The notes under the pieces: generated by a model
Seen by the model: the letters and a program-made list of their open reading frames with translations, nothing else
The model's database searches: none
What the model was told of the DNA's origin: nothing
Shown: positions 36,527 through 45,258 of the stretch, piece after piece
Layout: each line of letters starts with the position of its first letter
How positions within the stretch are numbered: position 1 is the stretch's first letter
Assembly: GCF_039904985.1 (NCBI RefSeq)
Contig: NZ_CP157005.1
Span: 1,674,001-1,738,000, forward strand
DNA from: Methylomonas sp. AM2-LC
GTDB lineage: Bacteria; Pseudomonadota; Gammaproteobacteria; Methylococcales; Methylomonadaceae
DNA: 64,000 nt
Reading direction: 5' to 3'
Translations under genes and position numbers: made by a program

Positions 36527-37402
36527 ATGTCTACAAACATAGGTTATTATATCCCGCATAAGGCAGTATGGCCGGTGCTAGCTACCGCTGGTCTAATGTT
36601 TATGCTGATTGGTTTTGCAAATCATTTAAATGGTTCATCAATTGGGTCTGGCATGATGCTGACCGGATTTGTCGTTTTTATAGTGATGCTGGGTGCTTGG
36701 TTTGCCTTGCAAGCGAATGAAAGTGAATCTGGCATGTATAACCATGGCGTTGGTATTTCGTATCGGATGGCCATGATGTGGTTTATTTTTTCAGAAATCA
36801 TGTTTTTTGCAGTGTTTTTTGGTGCACTTTGGTACACCCGGAACCTGTCTGTTTCCTGGTTGGGTGAAACGGGTGCCTTAAGCGGTCCTGGTCGTTCTAC
36901 CCATGATACATTGTGGCCAGCGTTTCAGGCTGTATGGCCAACCAATGGTCCCGGTAAAGTGGGTGGTGATTTTGAGCCAATGGGCGCTTTTGGTTTACCA
37001 TTCTTAAATACCTTGCTGTTGTTATCCAGTGGTGTTACTTGTACCTGGGCGCATCATGGCTTATTGGCGAAAAACAGACCGCAACTGATTAAAGGCTTAA
37101 TTGCTACTGTTGCGCTGGGCTTTTTGTTCGTGGCTTGTCAAGCAACAGAATATTATGAAGCGTATCATGAAATGGGTTTAACTTTAGGTACCGGTATTTA
37201 TGGTTCTACCTTTTTTATGCTGACTGGCTTTCATGGTCTGCATGTCTGTATCGGTGCCATCATTTTATCGGTGGTATTATTCAGAAGTTGGAAAGGGCAT
37301 TTCACACCAGAAAATCATTTTGCGTTCGAAGCTGCAGCCTGGTACTGGCACTTTGTTGACGTGGTTTGGTTGGGACTGTTTGTCTTCGTTTACTTACTGT
37401 AA
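36527..37402 (+). CDS. coxC: Cytochrome c oxidase subunit III
   Basis: The third core subunit, 291 residues and seven predicted helices. Family blocks include 'YYIPHKAVWPVLATAGLMFM', 'WFIFSEIMFFAVFFGALWY', 'LNTLLLLSSGVTCTWAHHGL', 'ATEYYEAYHEMG' and 'FAFEAAAWYWHFVDVVWLGL'. It ends the operon: a strong terminator lies 18 bases downstream. In many relatives DUF2909, SURF1 and ctaA follow here; in this genome those genes are at 17.6-21.3 kb instead. Confidence 0.97.
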   Translation: MSTNIGYYIPHKAVWPVLATAGLMFMLIGFANHLNGSSIGSGMMLTGFVVFIVMLGAWFALQANESESGMYNHGVGISYRMAMMWFIFSEIMFFAVFFGALWYTRNLSVSWLGETGALSGPGRSTHDTLWPAFQAVWPTNGPGKVGGDFEPMGAFGLPFLNTLLLLSSGVTCTWAHHGLLAKNRPQLIKGLIATVALGFLFVACQATEYYEAYHEMGLTLGTGIYGSTFFMLTGFHGLHVCIGAIILSVVLFRSWKGHFTPENHFAFEAAAWYWHFVDVVWLGLFVFVYLL

Positions 37403-37420
37403 ATTTTCTGTTTTACCCAT

Positions 37421-37457
37421 AAAAAGCGTGCCTCTGCCCGGAGGTACGCTTTTTTTA
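37421..37457 (+). terminator. Rho-independent terminator after coxC
   Basis: AAAAAGCGTGCCTC pairs with GAGGTACGCTTTTT (one G-T wobble), giving a 14-bp stem with a 6-base loop and a T-run. It ends the cox operon. Confidence 0.93.
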
Positions 37458-37579
37458 TGTTTAAGGGTTTTATCCAGTAGAATGCCTATTCTTTCAAAAA
37501 ACCTAGCTTGATGAAAACTATGTTTGATAGCATGCTGTGAAATATACTTAGCTATTGACTTTTTTGGGTACCCATTTTT

Positions 37580-38275
37580 ATGGCCTTATGCATCAATAAT
37601 ACTTTGTATAAAGCAGTCATTTTTGATTTCAATGGTGTGCTTTTACTTGATTCGGCATGGCATGAAGAGGCTTGGTCTGCAACGATACAAAAGCTGTCTT
37701 CGCGAATTTGGACATCAGAAGAGATATCGCATTTTATGCATGGACGAACAAACCGAGACATCTTTTGCGCTTTGTTGGAAAGGCAAGTTGATGATCAGGA
37801 ACTCGCCGCTTTATCAGAATTAAAAGAGTCAAAATACCGCAGTATATGCATCGAAAAAGGGGCAGAATTCAGTCTTCCTCCTCGTGTCCCCGAGCTTTTA
37901 TCTTCGCTTAAGCATGCCGGAATTCCAATTGCTATTGCTACAGCCTCTGGTGAGATAAATGTGCGTTTTTTCTACGAAGCATTGTCGCTTGATAGATGGT
38001 TTGATTGGAATCATATTGTGTATGATGACGGGACTTTCTCTGGTAAGCCAGAGCCAGATATCTATATAAAAGCAGCGTCTCGTCTTGGCATAACACCAAA
38101 TAGGGTTATTGTTGTTGAGGATTCTGTAGCCGGTCTAAAATCAGCGAGAAATGCCGGAATAGGTCATATAGTCGCCACAGGTACTACGTTATTGCCGTCG
38201 GTAGCCAATAGCCAATTATTCGATACTCGACTGGAAAATATGGGTGATTTTTTACACTATGTCAAAGTGCTTTAA
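37580..38275 (+). CDS. HAD-superfamily hydrolase (beta-phosphoglucomutase-like)
   Basis: A 231-residue HAD hydrolase with a helical cap (subclass I). Motif I is 'VIFDFNGVLLLDS': the second Asp of the usual DxD is Asn, a variant known in some members, which may alter acid-base catalysis. Motif II lies in 'PIAIATASGE', motif III in 'FSGKPEPDIYIKAA', and motif IV in 'VIVVEDSVAGLKSARNAG'. The substrate is not predictable. It follows the coxC terminator by about 120 bases and has no strong ribosome site visible; the NUDIX gene lies 100 bases downstream. Confidence 0.85.
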   Translation: MALCINNTLYKAVIFDFNGVLLLDSAWHEEAWSATIQKLSSRIWTSEEISHFMHGRTNRDIFCALLERQVDDQELAALSELKESKYRSICIEKGAEFSLPPRVPELLSSLKHAGIPIAIATASGEINVRFFYEALSLDRWFDWNHIVYDDGTFSGKPEPDIYIKAASRLGITPNRVIVVEDSVAGLKSARNAGIGHIVATGTTLLPSVANSQLFDTRLENMGDFLHYVKVL

Positions 38276-38375
38276 TTGATGATGGATGCGGCTTTCTAGC
38301 TCTGGGAATAGCACGTTAAGGTTGTTTTTTGTAGCACAATAAATGATGTATTCTTTTTTATAACGAGGGGAAGAT

Positions 38376-38930
38376 ATGAATAGTAAGGATATCATTTGTA
38401 TTGATCGAAAATCGGTGTATGAAAATCGCTGGATGCGGGTTCGTGAGGACAGAATTCGTCGGACGAGTGGTGCTACGGGAATATACGGGGTAGTAGAAAA
38501 GCCCGATTTTGTTGTGATTGCGCCAATTCACAATGGTGTGATTTATCTTGTAGAGCAGTACAGGTATCCGGTGGAGGCGCGTTATTGGGAGCTTCCTCAG
38601 GGATCGTGGGAGAATAATAACGATGCAGAACCTCATGAAGTTGCCGCAGGTGAATTGCATGAAGAAACAGGCTTGTGCGCGCAAACGCTAACCTATGTAG
38701 GACATTTATTTCTGGCCTATGGTTTCTGCACACAAGGTTATCATGTTTTTTTGGCAACCGATATCAGCGATGCTCAGGTTGAGTGTGAGCGAGATCAGAC
38801 AGAAAAAGATCTTGTTGCGAAAGCGTTTAAAATCGCTGAGGTCGAAAAAATGATTGTGGATGGTGTGATAAAAGATGCAACGACCATTGCAGCCTTATCA
38901 CTTATTAAACAAAAAGGATTGCTAAGCTAG
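38376..38930 (+). CDS. NUDIX hydrolase (ADP-ribose pyrophosphatase-like)
   Basis: A 184-residue NUDIX protein. The core region reads 'PQGSWENNNDAEPHEVAAGE' and continues 'LHEETGL'. The EExG part is standard, but the first Glu and the Arg of the canonical box (G-x5-E-x7-RE) are Asn and Gly here, so the box is imperfect though the metal-binding Glu residues remain. 'IYLVEQYRYPVEARYWELP' upstream is typical for the ADP-sugar pyrophosphatase group. A GAGGGGA ribosome site precedes the ATG. ADP-ribose or a nucleotide sugar is the likely substrate; not proven. Confidence 0.85.
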   Translation: MNSKDIICIDRKSVYENRWMRVREDRIRRTSGATGIYGVVEKPDFVVIAPIHNGVIYLVEQYRYPVEARYWELPQGSWENNNDAEPHEVAAGELHEETGLCAQTLTYVGHLFLAYGFCTQGYHVFLATDISDAQVECERDQTEKDLVAKAFKIAEVEKMIVDGVIKDATTIAALSLIKQKGLLS

Positions 38931-39166
38931 TAATCGGAATGCATTGTCGATGTCGGTTTGTAAGTATTGACCAGTTGCAATCGTATGAGTATTTCTCAAA
39001 TGTTCTTTGACTTTAAGGGTTGCTTTTGCCGGGCAAATTTTCCTTAATTCCAGGGTATTGCTGTAACTCTCACAATCTTTTTCTATGGGTACCTTTCAGT
39101 AGTAGGGTTAGCCAAAGCATGCAATGTTCGTAATGACGTAATGAGCATTAATTTGGAAATTTAACC
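38931..39166. other. Short gene-free stretch
   Basis: On the minus strand about 55 codons are open without a start (38922 to about 39090), with 'CESYSNTLELRKICPAKATL' near the beginning. The product is not recognised; it may be another gene remnant, as the adjoining 1 kb is full of such fragments. Confidence 0.3.
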
Positions 39167-39400
39167 TTACTGTTCGACAGTCACAAACGATAACTTTCCC
39201 ACCCCCGAGCGCTGAGCGCTCGCCATTACCTTGGCAACGGATTCAAATATGGCTACTTTATCTGCTTGCAGTTGAATACTGATGTCTGGGTCACGTTCCT
39301 GGTGTGCCTTTAGTTCGGTTTCAAGGTAAGCGCAAATTTTTCCCCCCTCAAAAAATATCGAGATCGGTAGTACCTGATTAATCTTTCCATCAATGATCAG
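39167..39400 (-). pseudogene. ExbD/TolR C-terminal fragment
   Basis: A frame of 77 codons with no start reads 'LPISIFFEGGKICAYLETEL', then 'ERDPDISIQLQADKVAIFES' and 'VAKVMASAQRSGVGKLSFVT' before a TAA. This matches the C-terminal periplasmic domain of ExbD/TolR (Leu-x-x-x-Leu helix, 'IQLQADK', the 'VMxxAQRSGVxKLSFVT' end). The transmembrane N-terminus, which holds the proton-pathway Asp, is missing. The fragment begins right after the TAG that ends the Argonaute remnant, so a deletion probably joined the two. Confidence 0.75.
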
Positions 39401-39945
39401 CTACATATAATATCCATATCTAATTTGAGGCTGATCGTGCTCAGTCAAATATTTCATAATCTCGCCAACTTTTCAAGCACAACCAATAGTTACTGGATAC
39501 TTGCCATCGAACTGGGTATTGTTCCAATTCATTTTAGTTAAATCAAGAATCTCTTTTGCAATAAAGCTAGGCGATTCTTCAGACCTTACAATACGCAACT
39601 CTATCGGTTGAGGAACATAAAGACCTGGATAGGTTTTGTAATACCAAACTGAGCCCCGCGAATATAGTAGATGTCGAGTTTCGTCAAAATGAACAAATGT
39701 ACCTCTAAATGGTGGATACTTGCCATCTCTGAACAATCTTATCTTTGAATCCATTACAGTAACAAAATCAACACTATGGATTCTTAACGCTTTTGTTGCT
39801 TGGCTAAGTCCTTCTATTTCCTCATTAGAAAAATTTGCTGATTTATGGATAACAACTCTTGCTGGAAAATTACTTAAAGCAATTCGATATTCATTCAATG
39901 CCTCCGTCAACAAATCATAAGCTTGTTGCGATGATAAGCACCGAT
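39401..39945 (-). pseudogene. Prokaryotic Argonaute C-terminal (PIWI) fragment with nonsense mutation
   Basis: Minus-strand frame from about 39945. 'QQAYDLLTEALNEYR', 'ARVVIHKSANFSNEEIEGL', 'IRLFRDGKYPPFRGTFVHFD', 'LLYSRGSVWYYKTYPGLYVP', and 'LTKMNWNNTQFDGKYPVTI' are the last PIWI blocks of prokaryotic Argonautes. A TGA at 39473-39475 interrupts the frame in place of the usual Arg; reading on gives 'KVGEIMKYLTEHDQPQIRYG' and 'YYM' and then TAG at 39401-39403, the classical Argonaute end. The N-terminal, PAZ and MID parts are absent. 'HKSA' stands where nuclease-active Argonautes carry an Asp in an 'RDG' motif, so the ancestor was probably an inactive (long-B or short-like) type. Confidence 0.85.
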
Positions 39946-40152
39946 GGCAGAAAGTACAATCGTAAATATTCCAGGACCAATAACACATAGGTAGAAAACA
40001 ACAACAATCAGCGGGTAAAATGTGATAAAAACATGACCTGTTTCAATCGGTAAAATCTGTAGCCTGATTGCTAGTGCAATAGAGAAAAGAATGATTGCCA
40101 AACTATAGCGATAAAAAACACCTAATTTTGTATGGCAGTCATTTAAATTCAT
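39925..40152 (-). pseudogene. DUF4118-type sensor membrane domain, N-terminal fragment
   Basis: From ATG 40152 the frame gives 'FYRYSLAIILFSIALAIRLQ', 'FITFYPLIVVVFYLCVIGPG' and 'IFTIVLSAIGAY', which match the opening membrane domain (DUF4118) of sensor histidine kinases and diguanylate cyclases. The similarity stops at 'GAY'; beyond it the frame ends after a few residues (stop near 39907) and Argonaute sequence starts in another frame. It therefore is a 5' fragment cut by a deletion or insertion. Nothing of the kinase or PAS part is left. Confidence 0.7.
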
Positions 40153-40344
40153 CCAACGTATTCTCGATAGCTGTTTAAGGCATTGTAGATGGTAGCTATC
40201 TAGTTAACCATAATATTTTTAATAAAATACACGCATTGAACATAAACACAGGCAGAATGACATTGACTGATTATATTAAGAAATTTAACTGTCTGAATTT
40301 GGCTGATTTTCTGCCATCGGTAAAGTCAGGCGGATCGTCGCTTA

Positions 40345-40370
40345 GAGTCGACGGTAGCCATTCATGGGTA
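40345..40370. repeat. Imperfect direct repeat, copy 1
   Basis: GAGTCGAC...TAGCCATTCATGGGTA, 26 bases, resembles a second copy at 40464-40490 with the shared core TAGCCATTCATG. Spacing start to start is 119 bases. The unit may belong to a dispersed repeat family of this genome. Confidence 0.6.
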
Positions 40371-40463
40371 AAAAACGCACCGTCATTTGAACACTTGAAA
40401 AACTATAACACTTCACCAAAAACAACAATTCGTATATATACCTATAATCTACTTAGCATGCTG

Positions 40464-40490
40464 GAATCGACTGCTAGCCATTCATGAGTA
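40464..40490. repeat. Imperfect direct repeat, copy 2
   Basis: GAATCGACTGCTAGCCATTC followed by ATGAGTA, same orientation as the copy at 40345-40370, with one inserted base and a few changes. Confidence 0.6.
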
Positions 40491-40768
40491 AGCTGCCATT
40501 TGTAAATATGGTGCTTAAGGGGCGCCTTGTCTTTCGTTATACGATTAGATTGCAACTGGTTTTCTAAATTGTCAGATTTGGATTCTGACTTTTACATTAA
40601 TCCATAACGTGTAATCAAACAGCGTTTATTTTCATAGGGTGCAATCGCCTTCTGTCTTGTTGCTCGACTTGAATGCAGTTTGCCGTTATGCGCTGCGCTG
40701 TTGACGGACTATAAGGCTGTCGCTGTGATGATAGATTGGTCTAACTATCAGAAATGATTTGCCCTCAA

Positions 40769-43417
40769 TCAGGCTTCCTCATTTAATAGCTCTAGTATTC
40801 GCTTTTGAATATATTCTTTACGTTCTTCATCGATAATAGGGCGAGAACTGAGGTCTGTTACATAAAACATATCTTCGGCACGACTGCCAATAGTGGTTAT
40901 TTTTGCATCGTGTAATTGTATATCCAGTTCAGTAAAAGCACTGCCAATCTTGGATAATAGTCCCGCGCGGTCGGTGGCAACTAATTCAATAATCGTGTAG
41001 CGATTAAAAGCATCCTCCAAATACGTCAAGCAAGTTGGGATAGGAAAATGTCTTGCTTGTCTGGATTGTTTGTGAATATTCTTTGGATTTTTAATGGCTT
41101 GTTTGCTGAGTAGATTCTGACGTAACGAGGTACAGATATGGATTTCCTGATATAAATCTTTAATGGCTTCGCCAGATTGCTGCAAAACTTGAAAGCTGTT
41201 TAAAACATATTGGTCGGCGCTGGTAATAATGCGGGCATCCAGAATGGTTAAGCCTAATTGATCTATGCTGGAGGTACAGATGGAAAAAATACCGGTTTCA
41301 TTGTGCGCATAGACAAAAATTTCAGCACTTTTTCGATGAGTTTGTGGTCGCAACAGTACCAAGGGTAAATTACAGTCTTCAGACGCGGCTATGGCAACCG
41401 TATGCCAGGCAATTTCGTCTGCGGAATAGCGTAAAAAATAATCTTCACTTAAATGTTGCCAGGACTTTTCCAGTACAGCTTCTGAAATACCCAGTTTAAA
41501 TAATTCTTGTTTTGCCTCTTTAATGTTATCCAGCAAGCGTTCAGAACGGGCAATAGGATTATGTAAGCCACGATGCAAGGCATTATGCGTGGCAATGTGT
41601 AATTCTTTCAGTAAAGTATCTTTCCAAGAGTTCCACAGACTGGGATTGGTGGCGCGTATATCAGCCACTGTTAGTAGATACAGGTAATTTAAGTATTCGA
41701 TACTACCGACTTGAAGAGCGAAAGTATGGATGACTTCTGGGTCGCTAATGTCTTTGCGTTGAGCAGTCATAGACATTAACAGGTGGCTGCCGACCAGCCA
41801 AGATACCAGTTTGCAATCTTGAACTGGTAAGTCGTGCTGAACACAGAAGTCGTAAGCAATATGGCTGCCCAGTTGCGAATGATCGCCACCACGACCTTTG
41901 GCGATATCATGGAAAAGTGCCGCTATATATAATAATTCTGGTTTCGGAAGTAATAAAAAAACCTTACTGCAATAGGGGAATTCTTGGCTATGCTTTTCCA
42001 GCGAGAAACGGCGCAAGTTTCTGATTAATATCAGCGTGTGTTCATCTACGGTATAAATATGGAACAAATCATATTGCATACGCGCCACGATATTGGCGAA
42101 ATCCGGTAAATATGCAGCCAGAACACCATAGCGATTCATGCGTTTTAATTCATGGGTAATACCACGCGGCTGTTGTAATATTTTTAGGAACAGCCGATTA
42201 GCTTGTTTATCTGCTCTAAAAGCTGCATCAATGCGGTGAATATTTTTCCGGATCAAGCGCACTGTGCTGGCGCGTATGCCTTTAAGTGACGGAATTTGTT
42301 GGACCAGTAGAAATATTTCCAATAATGCCAACGGGTCCTCAGAAAAAACTTCTTTGTTAACTGCTTCAATATAGCCGTCGATAGATGCAAAATGGCTGTT
42401 AATCGGTATTGGTTTTAGATTGATTTTTTTACTGACCAGCTTTTCGTTTAGCAATTGCAGTAACATTTCATTCAGACGCTCAATATCAACGACTGTTTTG
42501 AAATAAAATTGCATAAAATTTTCAACATCAGGTTGCTGATCGGCATTGCAATAGCCAAATTGTTTAGCCAGCTCACGCTGATAATCGAAAAGCAAGCGGT
42601 CTTCACAGCGTTTGGTTAAGGTATGTAATGCATAGCGCAACCGCCATAGAATGTCGCGAGCCGTAATCAGGTTATCGTATTCTGACTTGGGTAAATAACC
42701 ATATTTAATTAATTCGCGAAGCGTAGAGGAATTGTAGTGACGTTTAAAGACCCAGGAAATGATTTGTAAATCGCGTAAGCCACCAGGACCTTCTTTGATA
42801 TTGGGTTCAAGATTGTATGCTGTGTCGTGGTATTTTTGGTATCGCTGTTCTTGTTCTGCTATCTTAGCTAGAAAAAATTGTTCGGACGGCCATAACTGGC
42901 GAGTGTTTAGTTGCAATTTTAAGGCATCAAACGAGGATTTGTTACCAGTGATTAGCCGCATTTCCAGTAAGCAAGTAAATATGGTTTGATCTTCAGCGGC
43001 AACTTCCAGGCATTCCTCTAAGCTCCGCACCGATTGTCCGGGTTTTAGGCCGATATCCCAAAGAAAGCGGCTAAAATTAGCCAGTTGGTCCTGATAGTGT
43101 TCTTTGTCGTCAGCGGTGGCGATAATCAGAATATCAATATCGGAATGCGGAAACAATTCATTGCGCCCATAACCGCCAGTGGCTACGAGCGCCAAAGAAT
43201 GCGCATGTGTGCCTAGAAAGTGTTGCCAGCAACACTCCAGTAGCTTATCGATGAATTTGGATTTGGCATTCAGCAAGGTGCTGACTGACTGATTAGGGTT
43301 AAAGTGCCGCTTTAGTGTTTGGGTTTGAACATTGATTAAATGTTTAAATTGAGCAATTGGGTTGGTCTGCTCGAAACAGCTTAAAACTGGGGTGTCGGGA
43401 GACAAGGCTATGCTCAC
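40769..43417 (-). CDS. glnD: Bifunctional uridylyltransferase / uridylyl-removing enzyme GlnD
   Basis: GlnD senses glutamine and uridylylates or deuridylylates PII proteins, controlling nitrogen metabolism. 882 residues with all domains: nucleotidyltransferase near residue 80 ('ATGGYGRNELFPHSDIDILI'), the helical linker, the HD domain ('LFHDIAKGRGGDHSQLGSHI') and two C-terminal ACT domains starting around 'ETGIFSICTSSIDQLGLTIL' and 'ELVATDRAGLLSKIGSAFTE'. The GTG start at 43417 overlaps the stop of map by 4 bases, so translation is coupled. Order map-glnD opposite rpsB is the classical gammaproteobacterial layout. Confidence 0.97.
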   Translation of the reverse strand: MSIALSPDTPVLSCFEQTNPIAQFKHLINVQTQTLKRHFNPNQSVSTLLNAKSKFIDKLLECCWQHFLGTHAHSLALVATGGYGRNELFPHSDIDILIIATADDKEHYQDQLANFSRFLWDIGLKPGQSVRSLEECLEVAAEDQTIFTCLLEMRLITGNKSSFDALKLQLNTRQLWPSEQFFLAKIAEQEQRYQKYHDTAYNLEPNIKEGPGGLRDLQIISWVFKRHYNSSTLRELIKYGYLPKSEYDNLITARDILWRLRYALHTLTKRCEDRLLFDYQRELAKQFGYCNADQQPDVENFMQFYFKTVVDIERLNEMLLQLLNEKLVSKKINLKPIPINSHFASIDGYIEAVNKEVFSEDPLALLEIFLLVQQIPSLKGIRASTVRLIRKNIHRIDAAFRADKQANRLFLKILQQPRGITHELKRMNRYGVLAAYLPDFANIVARMQYDLFHIYTVDEHTLILIRNLRRFSLEKHSQEFPYCSKVFLLLPKPELLYIAALFHDIAKGRGGDHSQLGSHIAYDFCVQHDLPVQDCKLVSWLVGSHLLMSMTAQRKDISDPEVIHTFALQVGSIEYLNYLYLLTVADIRATNPSLWNSWKDTLLKELHIATHNALHRGLHNPIARSERLLDNIKEAKQELFKLGISEAVLEKSWQHLSEDYFLRYSADEIAWHTVAIAASEDCNLPLVLLRPQTHRKSAEIFVYAHNETGIFSICTSSIDQLGLTILDARIITSADQYVLNSFQVLQQSGEAIKDLYQEIHICTSLRQNLLSKQAIKNPKNIHKQSRQARHFPIPTCLTYLEDAFNRYTIIELVATDRAGLLSKIGSAFTELDIQLHDAKITTIGSRAEDMFYVTDLSSRPIIDEERKEYIQKRILELLNEEA

Positions 43418-44178
43418 TGTTCTTCTGAGCGTAAGGTGAGTATTTCATAACCGTTTTCGGTTGCCAGTATGGTGTGCTCCCATTGAGCGGACAAGCTACG
43501 GTCTTTTGTGACAGCCGTCCAGCCATCATTTAGTATTTTCATGTGACGTTTGCCCAGATTCAGCATGGGCTCAATAGTAAAAATCATGCCAGGTTCAATG
43601 CGAGCGCCTTCGCCAGGTTTGCCAAAGTGCATAACGTGCGGCTCTTCATGAAACTTTTTGCCTATGCCATGACCACAGAATTCCTGAACGACAGAATAAC
43701 GATTGCTTTCCGCAAATTTTTGAATGGCGTGACCAATATCCCCGAAATGTGCGCCGGGTTTGATTTCTTCTATTCCGAGAAACAAAGCCTCGCGAGTAAC
43801 ATCCACTAATCTTTGCGCATGTGTAGAAACATTCCCTACACAAAACATTTTGCTGGTATCGCCATGATAGCCATCTTTAATAACCGTAATATCCACATTA
43901 ACGATGTCACCACTTTTCAATTTTTTCTCACTGGGAATGCCGTGACAAATCTGATGGTTTATCGAAGTGCAAATCGACTTTGGAAAACCCCTGTAATTTA
44001 AGGGTGCAGGAATAGCTTGTTGAATATTAACAATATAATCGTGACAAATCGTATCCAGTTCGTCGGTGCTTATTCCCACTTGTACATAAGGAGCAATCAT
44101 TTCCAAAACTTCCGCAGCCAGCTTTCCGGCAATGCGCATTTTGGCGATTTCGTCTGCGGTTTTAATGACAATACTCAT
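43414..44178 (-). CDS. map: Methionine aminopeptidase type I
   Basis: Removes N-terminal Met from nascent proteins. The 254-residue protein begins 'MSIVIKTADEIAKMRIAGKL' and has the metal-site residues in 'GDIVNVDITVIKDGYHGDTS' (two Asp), 'VQEFCGHGIGKKFHEEPHVM' (His), 'MIFTIEPMLN' (Glu) and 'QWEHTILAT' (Glu). ATG 44178 gives the family N-terminus; an in-frame codon at 44241 would add 21 unsupported residues. It is divergent from rpsB. Its stop overlaps glnD. Confidence 0.97.
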   Translation of the reverse strand: MSIVIKTADEIAKMRIAGKLAAEVLEMIAPYVQVGISTDELDTICHDYIVNIQQAIPAPLNYRGFPKSICTSINHQICHGIPSEKKLKSGDIVNVDITVIKDGYHGDTSKMFCVGNVSTHAQRLVDVTREALFLGIEEIKPGAHFGDIGHAIQKFAESNRYSVVQEFCGHGIGKKFHEEPHVMHFGKPGEGARIEPGMIFTIEPMLNLGKRHMKILNDGWTAVTKDRSLSAQWEHTILATENGYEILTLRSEEQ

Positions 44179-44274
44179 TTTTTGTGCGTCAGAAGTTGAA
44201 TTAAAAATGTTAAGTCTATGCGCTGATTTTAGTAACGACAAGCGCGTTGATCTCTCAGTCTAACAGATTCGAGC

Positions 44275-44303
44275 TTGTTGTGAAATCGTATTCGTGGTAT
44301 AAA
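44275..44303 (+). promoter_or_regulatory. Sigma-70 promoter for rpsB-tsf
   Basis: TTGTTG (44275-44280), 17 bases, then TATAAA (44298-44303). It lies 147 bases before the rpsB start. Confidence 0.65.
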
Positions 44304-44309
44304 GTTAAG

Positions 44310-44449
44310 TCCACTAGTAATTAAATACTCACGTCTGTCGACACGATAGGTGGGGTGCTGGTCTCCTTTATGGAGTCTGGTCACCTGTCGGGACAGTTCG
44401 GAGGCGTAACCCAAAGCCGAAAAATTCGGCAAAATCTTAGGAGAAATAA
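44310..44449 (+). promoter_or_regulatory. Structured rpsB leader
   Basis: The ~140-base leader holds an imperfect hairpin (GGTGCTGGTCTCC ... GGAGTCTGGTCACC, 44352-44384) and an AGGAG ribosome site at 44439-44443. A leader with such helices before rpsB is the expected place for feedback control by ribosomal protein S2, as in other Gammaproteobacteria. The fold was judged by eye only. Confidence 0.5.
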
Positions 44450-45193
44450 ATGGCAGCAGTGTCAATGCGTCAAATGTTGGAAGCCGGTGTGCATTTTGGA
44501 CATCAAACTCGTTATTGGAACCCAAAAATGGCTCCTTATCTGTTTGGTGCTCGTAATAAAATCCATATCATTGATTTGGAACAAACCCTTCCTTTGTTCA
44601 ACGACGCGATGAATTACCTCGGTCAAATGACCGCCAACAAAGGTACAATTTTGTTTGTTGGAACTAAAAAAGCAGCACGTAAAACGGTTGCTGAAGAAGC
44701 GAAACGTTGTGGTATGCCTTATGTCAACCATCGTTGGTTAGGCGGCATGCTCACCAATTTTAAAACCATCAAAAAATCTATCAATCGCCTGAAAGAGCTG
44801 GAAGCGATGAAAACAGATGGTACTTTATATCAGCGTTTTAGCAAAAAAGAAGCTTTGGGCATGGAACGTGAGCTGGAAAAGCTTGAGCGCAGCCTAGGTG
44901 GAATTAAAGATATGCGTGGTACACCAGATGTTATTTTTGTACTGGATGTTGGCTATGAAAAAAATGCCATCATGGAAGCAAAAAAACTCGGTATTCCTGT
45001 CGTAGGTGTGGTTGATTCTAATAACTCACCTGAAAAAATTGATTATGTAATCCCTGGTAACGACGACTCAATTCGTGCAGTATCTCTATATTGCCAGAGC
45101 GTTTGTGAAGCGGTGCTGGAGTCGAAAGCATTGCGAATGGATGCAGCTGTTAAAGCGGATGACTTTGTTGAAGAAGTTACTGTAGCTGAGTAA
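44450..45193 (+). CDS. rpsB: Small subunit ribosomal protein S2
   Basis: S2 binds the 30S subunit head-body junction and recruits S1. The 247-residue protein has the typical opening '[20 protein letters not shown]' and '[20 protein letters not shown]', '[17 protein letters not shown]', '[18 protein letters not shown]' and '[20 protein letters not shown]'. The acidic C-terminus is normal. AGGAG lies 6 bases before the ATG. An attenuating terminator separates it from tsf. Confidence 0.99.
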   Translation: MAAVSMRQMLEAGVHFGHQTRYWNPKMAPYLFGARNKIHIIDLEQTLPLFNDAMNYLGQMTANKGTILFVGTKKAARKTVAEEAKRCGMPYVNHRWLGGMLTNFKTIKKSINRLKELEAMKTDGTLYQRFSKKEALGMERELEKLERSLGGIKDMRGTPDVIFVLDVGYEKNAIMEAKKLGIPVVGVVDSNNSPEKIDYVIPGNDDSIRAVSLYCQSVCEAVLESKALRMDAAVKADDFVEEVTVAE

Positions 45194-45258
45194 GTTCCGG
45201 TACCCGTATATCGGGTAGCAGTGTGCCTGCCCGATAATGACAGAATTGTAAGAATTTT

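Larger units (their letters stand above)
40153..40768. other. Gene-free region between sensor fragment and glnD
   Basis: About 600 bases with no supported gene. A frame of 83 codons at 40236-40487 has no homology I recognise and contains both copies of an imperfect direct repeat, so I do not call it. The remaining 280 bases before glnD (plus strand) show no RNA gene, terminator or promoter that I can support. Confidence 0.5.

Noticed and set aside
37524..37823. 99-codon plus-strand frame overlapping the HAD gene
   Set aside because: Out-of-frame with the clear HAD hydrolase; no motif of its own.
40236..40487. 83-codon plus-strand frame
   Set aside because: No ribosome site, no recognised motif, contains both copies of a direct repeat, and ends in the second copy.
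44229..44525. Minus-strand frame over the rpsB leader and start
   Set aside because: Antisense to rpsB and its leader; no motif or ribosome site.
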